Translations under genes and position numbers: made by a program
In this document: in pieces, positions 1 through 5,195 of the stretch
Layout of the letters: every line of letters begins with the position of its first letter
Position numbering within the stretch: the first letter of the stretch is position 1
Notes under the pieces: model-generated
Database searches by the model: none
The model's input: only the letters and a program-made list of their open reading frames with translations
Told to the model about the DNA's origin: nothing
Assembly: GCA_002435955.1 (NCBI GenBank)
Contig: DIWZ01000015.1
Span: 1-10,542 of the forward strand
Origin: Pelobacter sp. UBA6093
Lineage (GTDB): Bacteria > Desulfobacterota > Desulfuromonadia > Desulfuromonadales > Syntrophotaleaceae
DNA: 10,542 nucleotides
Direction: 5' to 3'

Positions 1-204
1 ATCACCCAGCTGAGCGCCGGTTCCAGCACCGCGCCGGGGGGCTACGGTCAAGCTGGCGAAGGTAGCGCAGCTGGTGGCGGCGAGCAGTTCGCCATCGACG
101 ATGACCGCGACGCCGAGCAGGTCTGCGCCATGCTGCGCGCCAAGGGCTACGAGCCGGTGTGGAAGGACTGGGACGGGGCGTTTCTAGAGAGCAAGGCCGG
201 ATGA
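1..204 (+). CDS. thiH: 2-iminoacetate synthase ThiH, C-terminal fragment
   Basis: This reading frame is open from the first base to TGA at 202-204 and gives 67 residues, so only the C-terminus is in the window. It contains SAGSSTAPGGYG, then EQFAIDDDRDAEQVCAMLRAKG, then EPVWKDWD. This ending is typical of ThiH, the radical SAM tyrosine lyase that makes dehydroglycine (2-iminoacetate) for the thiazole ring of thiamine in anaerobes. The CX3CX2C radical SAM motif would lie upstream and cannot be checked. The stop overlaps a possible ATG for the next gene (ATGA at 201-204), and thiE follows directly, so both are probably in one thiamine operon. The family call rests on the tail motif and the neighbour. 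Confidence 0.85.
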   Translation: MTQLSAGSSTAPGGYGQAGEGSAAGGGEQFAIDDDRDAEQVCAMLRAKGYEPVWKDWDGAFLESKAG

Positions 205-242
205 GGCCAAAAAGAAAGCTTTTGACTAACCCCCTAAAGAGC

Positions 243-872
243 ATGAAATTTCGAATTTCCGGAATATATCTGATCACCGAAAGCAGGCCCGATTTGTTGC
301 AGCGGGTGCGTACCGCCCTGCAAAACGGCGTACGCATTGTGCAGTATCGGGGTAAAGGCGATTTCGAAGAAGATCTACTGATCCTGGCCTGCAAGCTGAG
401 GGCATTATGCCGGGAATACCAAGTGCTTTTCATCGTCAACGACGATCCCGCATTGGCGCTCGCTTGTAAGGCGGATGGCGTGCACCTCGGCCAATCGGAC
501 GGTTCGGTGGCCCGCGCCAGGGATATTCTGGGCGGAGCCGCCCTGGTAGGAGTGTCCACCCATTCTGTTTGCGAGGCGGTCGAGGCTCAGCACCAGGGTG
601 CTGATTATATTGGTTTCGGTTGCCTGTTCCCCACCCTGTCCAAACGGGATACGGTTTCAGCTTCGCTGGAGGAATTGCGGCGGGTACGGGCGGCCGTAAC
701 CCTCCCCATCGTCGCCATCGGCGGCATCCATCTCGGCAATGCGGCCCTGGCCATCCGCGCAGGAGCGGATGCCGTAGCCGTCATCTCCGCCGTTATGCAG
801 GCCGACGATTGTGCCGCAGCGGTCCGCGACCTGAGTAAGGCTTGCCAAGGGGAATCTTCGGAGAGCCTTTAG
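243..872 (+). CDS. thiE: Thiamine-phosphate synthase ThiE
   Basis: The 209-residue product fits the usual ThiE length of about 205-220. ThiE is a cytosolic TIM-barrel enzyme that joins HMP pyrophosphate and thiazole phosphate to make thiamine phosphate. Visible family motifs are QYRGK (34-38), the metal/pyrophosphate segment VNDD (65-68), GVHLGQSD (79-86), VGVSTHS (102-108), GADYIGFGCLFPTLSK (119-134) and PIVAIGGI (155-162), followed by GADAVAVISA. The start at 243 is chosen because MKFRISGIYLIT begins close to the first barrel strand. An in-frame ATG at 201 overlaps the thiH stop as ATGA and would add 14 basic residues; translational coupling could favour it. Neither start has a strong Shine-Dalgarno. 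The gene is downstream of thiH and probably co-transcribed. No clear terminator follows it. Confidence 0.93.
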   Translation: MKFRISGIYLITESRPDLLQRVRTALQNGVRIVQYRGKGDFEEDLLILACKLRALCREYQVLFIVNDDPALALACKADGVHLGQSDGSVARARDILGGAALVGVSTHSVCEAVEAQHQGADYIGFGCLFPTLSKRDTVSASLEELRRVRAAVTLPIVAIGGIHLGNAALAIRAGADAVAVISAVMQADDCAAAVRDLSKACQGESSESL

Positions 873-932
873 CCTGACCGCCACCTTATCTCCATCTGTC
901 ATACCACCCTCCACGCCTCACGCCCCTTGTCC

Positions 933-967
933 CTTGCCGCTTGCCGCTTGCCGCTTGCCGCTTGCCA
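933..967 (+). repeat. Tandem 7-bp repeat, unit CTTGCCG, five copies
   Basis: Four perfect head-to-tail CTTGCCG units occupy 933-960, and a fifth (CTTGCCA, one mismatch) ends at 967. A sixth isolated CTTGCCG occurs at 994-1000. The array lies in non-coding DNA 61 bases after thiE. Such short arrays are prone to slippage, so copy number may differ between strains. I see no function. Confidence 0.9.
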
Positions 968-1009
968 ACCAAGCTTATGCGACAGGTGTTTGTCTTGCCG
1001 TAAGACACT

Positions 1010-1040
1010 TGTTTCAAAATTATCTATGCGCCTTGAAACA
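1010..1040 (+). promoter_or_regulatory. Candidate activator site (enhancer) for the aco promoter
   Basis: There is a perfect 8-bp inverted repeat, TGTTTCAA at 1010-1017 and TTGAAACA at 1033-1040, separated by 15 bases. The half-site centres are about 23 bp apart, roughly two helical turns, as expected for a dimeric helix-turn-helix activator bound to one face of DNA. It lies about 165 bp upstream of the -24 element, within the usual reach of sigma-54 enhancer-binding proteins. Acetoin operons are often controlled by AcoR, a sigma-54 activator. No acoR gene is in the window, so assigning the site to AcoR is inference. Confidence 0.5.
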
Positions 1041-1189
1041 CGTTCCCTGAAAACGTCTAAAAGTCGATTTTTTAAGGTTGTCCGACATCTTTTTCGAAAT
1101 CCTGAAGAGAAAAAATAAGTTGTGAAATCAATGGTTTGAAAGATTGTGGCGCCCGAGGCGAATGGTTTGCCGAGGGACTGTTTCGTCCT

Positions 1190-1204
1190 TGGCACCTGTT
1201 GTGC
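1190..1204 (+). promoter_or_regulatory. Sigma-54 (-24/-12) promoter of the aco operon
   Basis: TGGCACCTGTTGTGC matches the sigma-54 consensus TGGCACG-N4-TTGC at all but two positions. The invariant GG (1191-1192) and GC (1203-1204) have the exact required spacing. Transcription should start near 1215-1216, giving a leader of about 178 nt before acoA at 1394. Sigma-54 control with an AcoR-type activator is established for acetoin operons in several bacteria, so the location fits. It is the only good promoter-like element found directly upstream of acoA. Confidence 0.82.
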
Positions 1205-1214
1205 TCTTACACAT

Positions 1215-1393
1215 GACCATGACACCAAGCGCGACCGTACCATGCATCTGTATTTTGCCGGCCGCGGATTATTTAAGGCGTACCCCTTCCAGATGAAGGT
1301 GGGGGCAGGCTGAAGTCGACAAGGTCAGGTGAAGAACGGTCAATTGTTACTCTATCGTCTTATGCACCATCTAAAGGAAGAAGGGAGAAGCAA
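1215..1393 (+). other. acoA 5' leader (predicted untranslated)
   Basis: The predicted leader is about 180 nt, long for a simple operon. It contains a 7-bp stem with one bulged T, in which 1283-1289 (CCCCTTC) pairs with 1295-1302. It also contains a possible 23-codon frame at 1242-1313 with no ribosome binding site, which is probably not translated. Just before acoA there is a strong purine-rich Shine-Dalgarno (AAAGGAAGAAGGGAGAA, about 1376-1390). No riboswitch class is recognised. Confidence 0.5.
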
Positions 1394-2374
1394 ATGAAAG
1401 CACAACTGTCGAAGGAGAATCTTCTCAAGGCTTATCGCAAGATGCGGGAGATTCGTGAGTTTGAAGACCGCGTGCATGTTGAGTTCGCGAAGGGAACCCT
1501 CCCCGGCTTCGTGCATCTTTACTCCGGTGAAGAAGCTGTTGCCGTCGGTATCTGTGAGCATCTCAACGATTTGGACCGTATCGCCAGTACGCACCGCGGC
1601 CACGGCCATTGCATCGCCAAGGGCGTTGAGCTTGAGGGCATGATGGCCGAGATTTACGGCAAGAAAACCGGTACCTGCGGTGGCAAGGGCGGTTCCATGC
1701 ATATCGCCGACCTCGACAAGGGTATGATGGGCGCCAACGGTATCGTCGGTGCCGGTCCCCCGCTGATCGCCGGTGCAGCTCTGGCTTCCAAGCTGCGTAA
1801 AGACGGTAGCGTCGGCGTGGTCTTCTTCGGCGATGGCGCTTCCAACCAGGGTACCAACTTCGAATCGATGAACATGGCAGTGACCCTGGATCTGCCGATG
1901 ATTTTCGTGCTGGAGAACAACGGTTACGCCGAGTCGACTTCTCCCAAGTACTCCGCCAAGGTCGGTTCCGACAACATCGCCGACCGCGCCCGCGGTTTCG
2001 GTATGCCGGCGGTCACCGTCGACGGCAACGATTTCTTCGCTGTGTACGAAGCTGCCGCTGAAGCCATTAACCGCGCCCGCAAAGGCGGCGGCCCGACCTT
2101 CATCGAGTGCAAGACCATGCGCTATTTCGGCCACTTTGAAGGCGACGCGCAGACTTACCGTCCCAAGGACGAAGTCAAGAACGCTCGCATCAACGATTGC
2201 CCCCTTAAGCGCTTTGCTGCTGCCGTGACATCTGCCGGTCTGGTGGAAGCAACTGAACTCGAGGCCATCGACAAGGCTGTTCTGGACCAGGTTGAAAAGG
2301 CTGTTAAGGCCGCCGAGGCTGCACCGCAGCCTGACCTGGACGCGCTGATGGCCGACGTATACGTCTCCTACTGA
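1394..2374 (+). CDS. acoA: Acetoin dehydrogenase E1 component, alpha subunit
   Basis: The 326-residue product is the alpha half of the thiamine-diphosphate E1 enzyme that cleaves acetoin, releasing acetaldehyde and handing a C2 unit to the lipoyl arm of AcoC. The TPP signature GDG-X26-NN is clear: GDGASNQG begins at 146 and ENN ends at 176. Other family segments are GFVHLYSGEEAVAVG (38-52), STHRGHGH (65-72), GKGGSMHIAD (97-106) and RYFGHFEGDAQTYR (243-256). The short length with no long N-terminal extension is typical of AcoA/branched-chain E1 alpha, not of bacterial single-chain PDH E1. ATG at 1394 has a strong purine-rich Shine-Dalgarno. It is the first gene after the sigma-54 promoter, and acoB follows after 41 nt. 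Branched-chain or pyruvate E1 alpha is the alternative, but the gene set favours acetoin. Confidence 0.94.
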   Translation: MKAQLSKENLLKAYRKMREIREFEDRVHVEFAKGTLPGFVHLYSGEEAVAVGICEHLNDLDRIASTHRGHGHCIAKGVELEGMMAEIYGKKTGTCGGKGGSMHIADLDKGMMGANGIVGAGPPLIAGAALASKLRKDGSVGVVFFGDGASNQGTNFESMNMAVTLDLPMIFVLENNGYAESTSPKYSAKVGSDNIADRARGFGMPAVTVDGNDFFAVYEAAAEAINRARKGGGPTFIECKTMRYFGHFEGDAQTYRPKDEVKNARINDCPLKRFAAAVTSAGLVEATELEAIDKAVLDQVEKAVKAAEAAPQPDLDALMADVYVSY

Positions 2375-2415
2375 GCCCTTTTTGACGACTTACAGGTATA
2401 GAAAGGAATAAAACG

Positions 2416-3456
2416 ATGGCCAGAAAGATCATGTTTAAGGACGCAATCAACGAAGCGATGCGTTTGGAAATGGAGCGTGACGAGTCCGTCATCATTTTGG
2501 GGCTCGACGTTGCAGGTGCCGCCGGTACCGAGCAGGCGCGTGATGCCTGGGGCGGGGTTCTCGGGGTCACCAAGGGACTTTATCCGCTGTTTCCCGAGCG
2601 GGTAATCGATTGCCCGATCTCCGAATCCGCCTATATCGGCGCCGCCGTCGGCGCTTCGGCATGCGGCATGCGCGCTGTTGGCGAACTGATGTTTTCCGAC
2701 TTCCTGGGCGTGTGCTTTGACCAGCTGTACAATCAGGCCGCCAAGTTTCGTTACATGTTCGGTGGTAAGGCCGTTACTCCGGTAACCATCCGTACCATGA
2801 TCGGTGCCGGTTTCAGTGCCGCGGCCCAGCATTCCCAGAGCCCCTATTCGATGTTCGCTCATGTGCCGGGTCTGAAATGCATTATCCCTTCCAATCCCTA
2901 TGATGCCAAGGGTCTGCTGGCCGCCTGTATCGAGGACGACGACCCCTGCGTCTTCTTTGAGCACAAAGCGCTCTACACCATGAAGGGCGAGGTTCCCGAG
3001 GAGCACTACACCATTCCTCTGGGCCAGGCCAACGTCATTCAGGAAGGCAAGGATGTCACTATCGTCGCTCTGGCGCGTATGGTTCAGTTTGCCGAAAAGG
3101 CCGCCAAAGCCCTGGCCAAGGATGGTATCGAGTGTACCATCATCGACCCCCGCACCATCTCGCCGCTGGATACGGACACCATTTTCTCCAGTGTCGAGAA
3201 GACCGGTCGCCTGGTGGTGGTTGACGAGAGCTACGATCGCTGTGGTGTTGCGGCCGATATTGCCGCCATGGTTTCGCAGAATGTGTTCGACGCTTTGAAA
3301 GCCGCGCCGCAGATGGTTACGGCTCCTTTCGTCCCCACGCCTTTTGCCGCCAATCTCGAGGCCGCGTATCTCCCCGATGCCAGGAAGATTGAAGCCGCTG
3401 TACGTAAAACCATGGGCGTCTCCAACGCCGTGAAGATGCAAGCTGCGGCAAATTGA
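2416..3456 (+). CDS. acoB: Acetoin dehydrogenase E1 component, beta subunit
   Basis: The 346-residue product is the E1 beta subunit (transketolase-like pyrimidine-binding domain plus C-terminal domain) that pairs with AcoA as an alpha2-beta2 tetramer; TPP sits at the interface. Visible features are VIILGLDVAG (25-34), CPISESAYIGAAVGAS (66-81) with E70 as the likely TPP-activating glutamate, TIRTMIGAG, AQHSQSPYSMFAHVPGL with H139 (likely active-site histidine), the C-terminal-domain strand IIDPRTISPLD (242-252), VVVDESYDRCGVAADIA (267-282) and VPTPFAANLEAAYLP (306-320). Length fits the family. AGAAAGGAATAAAACG gives a good Shine-Dalgarno before ATG 2416. A hairpin lies between this gene and acoC, so stoichiometry may be tuned after transcription. 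Confidence 0.94.
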   Translation: MARKIMFKDAINEAMRLEMERDESVIILGLDVAGAAGTEQARDAWGGVLGVTKGLYPLFPERVIDCPISESAYIGAAVGASACGMRAVGELMFSDFLGVCFDQLYNQAAKFRYMFGGKAVTPVTIRTMIGAGFSAAAQHSQSPYSMFAHVPGLKCIIPSNPYDAKGLLAACIEDDDPCVFFEHKALYTMKGEVPEEHYTIPLGQANVIQEGKDVTIVALARMVQFAEKAAKALAKDGIECTIIDPRTISPLDTDTIFSSVEKTGRLVVVDESYDRCGVAADIAAMVSQNVFDALKAAPQMVTAPFVPTPFAANLEAAYLPDARKIEAAVRKTMGVSNAVKMQAAAN

Positions 3457-3462
3457 ACCCTC

Positions 3463-3511
3463 GGAGGCTGTCGGGTCCGGAAGTGAATTCACTGCGATTC
3501 CGGCAGCCTCC
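3463..3511 (+). repeat. Intercistronic palindromic element between acoB and acoC
   Basis: GGAGGCTGTCGG at 3463-3474 pairs with CCGGCAGCCTCC at 3500-3511 as a 12-bp stem with one G-U pair. Inside it lies a second, perfect 12-bp palindrome, AGTGAATTCACT (3482-3493). No T-run follows, so it is not a simple Rho-independent terminator. It sits 7 nt after the acoB stop and 24 nt before acoC. Such elements can stabilise the upstream mRNA or mark processing sites. The left arm recurs exactly at 10468-10479, suggesting a dispersed repeat family. Confidence 0.75.
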
Positions 3512-3535
3512 CTGTACAACATTGGAGTAAACACC

Positions 3536-4897
3536 ATGAGCAACAATAGTATTATGGCACTCACCATGCCCAAGTGGGGGCTGACCATGGAAGAAGGCAC
3601 CATCGCTTCCTGGCTGATGGAAGAAGGCGATGTCATCGAACTCGGAAGCGAAATCCTCGAGGTCGAAACCGATAAAATCGCCCAGGCAGTAGAGAGCACT
3701 TTTGAAGGAATCCTGCGCCGCAAGATTGGCGAAGAGGGCGAGGAATACCCGGTTCAGGCGTTGATCGGGGTTGTCGCCGGCGCGGATGTCCCCGAAGAAG
3801 CCATCGATGCGTTCATCGCCAGCTATGGTGGTGGTGCAAAGGTTGATGCGGCCGAAGAAGAGCCTGCCAGCGAAGTCGGCGCGACACCCGCGGGTATTTT
3901 TGAGCTGACCATGCCCAAGTGGGGGCTGACCATGGAGGAAGGTACCATCTCCTCCTGGCTGCTCGACGAAGGCGATGAAATCGAGGTCGGCACCGAAATC
4001 GTGGAAATCGAGACGGATAAGATCGCTCAGCCGGTCGAAAGTACCATGGCCGGGATCCTGCGCCGCAAGATCGGCGAAGAGGGCGAGGAGTATCCGGTGC
4101 AGGCGCTTCTCGGTATCATCGCCGATGCCTCGGTGTCCGATGCGGACATCGATAAATATCTTGCCCAACGTGACGGTCAGGCTGCGCCGGAAGAAGCAGA
4201 GGAAGTGGCCGCTGAAACTGAAGTGCCGGCCCAGCCGACCAGCAAGCCGATTTCCGCCATGCGTGCCGCCATCTCCAACACGGTGGTAAACTCCTGGACG
4301 GTACCCCAGTTCCCGGTCACCATGGCTATCGACATGGGTGCCGCCAAGGCCCTGCGCTCCAGCCTCAAGGAGGCCGGTCAGCCGGTATCCATGAACGATA
4401 TGGTCATCAAGGCCTGCGCCAGAGCCATGGAAAAGTATCCCATGGTCAACGCGACTCTCGGCAGCAAGGAATATACGCTCAATCCCGAGGTGAATATCGC
4501 GGTGGCGGTGGGGCTGGATGAAGGCCTGATGATGCCGGTGATCAAGGATTGTCAGGCACTGAGCCTGCAGGATCTGGCCGGTAAGTCCCGTGAGTTGATC
4601 GATAAGGTCAAGGCGGGGACCGCCGGCAAGGCTGAGCTGGCCGGGGGTAATTTCGCCATCTCCAACATGGGGATGTTCGGCATCGAGCAGTTCGTTGCTC
4701 TGGTTCCTCCGGGCATGACCGCCATCCTGGCGGTTGGCGGCATCAAAGATGAAGTCGTCGTCAAAGATGGTGCCATGGTTCCGGCATTGATGATGCGGGT
4801 GACTCTGGTTGCCGATCACCGGGTGGTGGACGGAGCTTACTCCGCCCAGTATCTGGTGGAATTGAAGCGTCTGCTGGAAAATCCTGAAGAGCTTTAA
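3536..4897 (+). CDS. acoC: Acetoin dehydrogenase E2, dihydrolipoamide acetyltransferase with two lipoyl domains
   Basis: The 453-residue product transfers the acetyl group from AcoAB, via lipoyl lysines, to CoA and forms the core of the complex. It has two tandem N-terminal lipoyl domains, roughly residues 5-83 and 121-198. Their lipoylation motifs are ETDKIAQ, with K47 and K162. An acidic/Ala-rich linker follows (about 210-235), then the acyltransferase domain (about 236-453) with NDMVIKACARAM, SNMGMFGIEQF and ADHRVVDG, in which H428 and D432 form the HXXXD catalytic motif. I see no peripheral subunit-binding domain between the second lipoyl domain and the catalytic domain, which is unusual. 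AcoC proteins of Pseudomonas type end in an alpha/beta hydrolase domain instead; this one is the classic PDH-like acyltransferase. The start at 3536 has GGAG at suitable spacing. Confidence 0.92.
   Translation: MSNNSIMALTMPKWGLTMEEGTIASWLMEEGDVIELGSEILEVETDKIAQAVESTFEGILRRKIGEEGEEYPVQALIGVVAGADVPEEAIDAFIASYGGGAKVDAAEEEPASEVGATPAGIFELTMPKWGLTMEEGTISSWLLDEGDEIEVGTEIVEIETDKIAQPVESTMAGILRRKIGEEGEEYPVQALLGIIADASVSDADIDKYLAQRDGQAAPEEAEEVAAETEVPAQPTSKPISAMRAAISNTVVNSWTVPQFPVTMAIDMGAAKALRSSLKEAGQPVSMNDMVIKACARAMEKYPMVNATLGSKEYTLNPEVNIAVAVGLDEGLMMPVIKDCQALSLQDLAGKSRELIDKVKAGTAGKAELAGGNFAISNMGMFGIEQFVALVPPGMTAILAVGGIKDEVVVKDGAMVPALMMRVTLVADHRVVDGAYSAQYLVELKRLLENPEEL
3563..3591 (+). repeat. 29-bp exact direct repeat, copy 1 (lipoyl domain 1)
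   Basis: The same 29 bases occur at 3563-3591 and 3908-3936, exactly 345 bp (115 codons) apart and in frame. They encode TMPKWGLTM at the start of each lipoyl domain. Identity continues patchily through the domains, for example at the ILRRKIGEEGEEYPVQAL segment. This shows a domain duplication that is recent or homogenised. Recombination between copies would delete one lipoyl domain while keeping the frame. Confidence 0.9.
3908..3936 (+). repeat. 29-bp exact direct repeat, copy 2 (lipoyl domain 2)
   Basis: This is the second copy of the 29-bp repeat at 3563-3591, located at the same position in the second lipoyl domain of acoC. Confidence 0.9.
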
Positions 4898-5195
4898 GCT
4901 ACACTTGAAAAAACCGGTACCATTCAAAGGCATCGGTAGCAAACGGTTTCCACGGAGCGGTTGTCGGCAAGGACCTCTCGGCCGGGTTTCGAAAGAATAT
5001 TCAGGACCTTCAGCAAAAGTGTTACTCTGACGGTTGTGATCCGGGCCGGCACCGCTTCCTGGGATAGTTTCATTGGTTCAACGTTGATCTCAACGGCGAA
5101 CGAAACTTCCTGGCTGCGATGCAAGCATAGGGTGTGTGGCGGTACAGGTACTTGATGCGGGAAAATCGGCATCGTGAAGATACAGGGGCATGATC
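4898..5195 (+). other. Long acoC-lipA intergenic region
   Basis: This 298-nt gap inside the cluster contrasts with gaps of 41-79 nt elsewhere. It contains AAACCG/CGGTTT inverted repeats early on and a structured 42-nt hairpin at 5066-5107. Frames of 64 codons (plus, TTG start) and 82 codons (minus, 4924-5172) cross it. Neither has a ribosome binding site or a recognisable domain, and I do not call them. No good -24/-12 or -35/-10 promoter was found, although a separate lipA promoter or small RNA here is possible. Confidence 0.55.
5066..5107 (+). other. Composite hairpin in the acoC-lipA gap
   Basis: This is a nested dyad. AGTTTC (5066-5071) pairs with GAAACT (5102-5107), GTTC (5076-5079) with GAAC (5098-5101), and CGTTG (5082-5086) with CAACG (5091-5095) around an ATCT tetraloop. 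It makes 15 base pairs with one 4-nt bulge and a 2x2 internal loop. No T-run follows, so it is not a standard terminator. It could be a processing site, an operator or part of a small RNA; the sequence alone does not decide. Confidence 0.55.

Larger units (their letters stand above)
873..1189 (+). other. Intergenic control region upstream of the aco promoter
   Basis: No convincing gene lies between thiE and acoA. From left to right the region holds a C-rich stretch, a CTTGCCG tandem repeat (933-967), a short dyad TGTCTT-N5-AAGACA (991-1007), the inverted repeat TGTTTCAA-N15-TTGAAACA (1010-1040), a smaller dyad ACGTT-N7-AACGT (1040-1056), and an AT-rich segment (about 1056-1145) before the sigma-54 promoter. 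Clustered dyads upstream of a -24/-12 promoter, with AT-rich DNA between them, fit an enhancer plus bendable spacer. That reading is inference. Open frames across it on both strands have no ribosome binding site or family signature. Confidence 0.6.

Noticed and set aside
1033..1061. Possible sigma-70 promoter, TTGAAA with a TCTAAA -10
   Set aside because: The -10 matches only 4 of 6 positions and the -35 is one arm of the inverted repeat. The sigma-54 site is far better placed and matched.
899..1243. Minus-strand 114-codon frame across the aco control region
   Set aside because: It runs through the CTTGCCG array and the sigma-54 promoter. The array translates to a low-complexity run and no domain is visible.
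1242..1313. 23-codon upstream frame in the acoA leader
   Set aside because: No Shine-Dalgarno precedes the ATG, and the peptide has no sign of a leader-peptide attenuator such as a run of one amino acid.
1352..2134. Minus-strand open frame (260 codons) opposite acoA
   Set aside because: It is antisense to the conserved TPP-binding region of acoA and has no ribosome binding site or motif.
2368..3723. Long minus-strand open frame (451 codons) opposite acoB
   Set aside because: It is fully antisense to a well-supported acoB and has low-complexity His/Gly-rich translation typical of a GC-bias shadow frame, with no family motif.
3317..4942. Long minus-strand open frame (541 codons) opposite acoC
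   Set aside because: It mirrors the acoC frame, including the duplicated lipoyl domains, and has no recognisable domain. It is a shadow of biased codon use.
5140..5160. TGGCGGTACAGGTACTTGA as a second sigma-54 promoter before lipA
   Set aside because: GG is present, but no GC falls at the required 12-base spacing.
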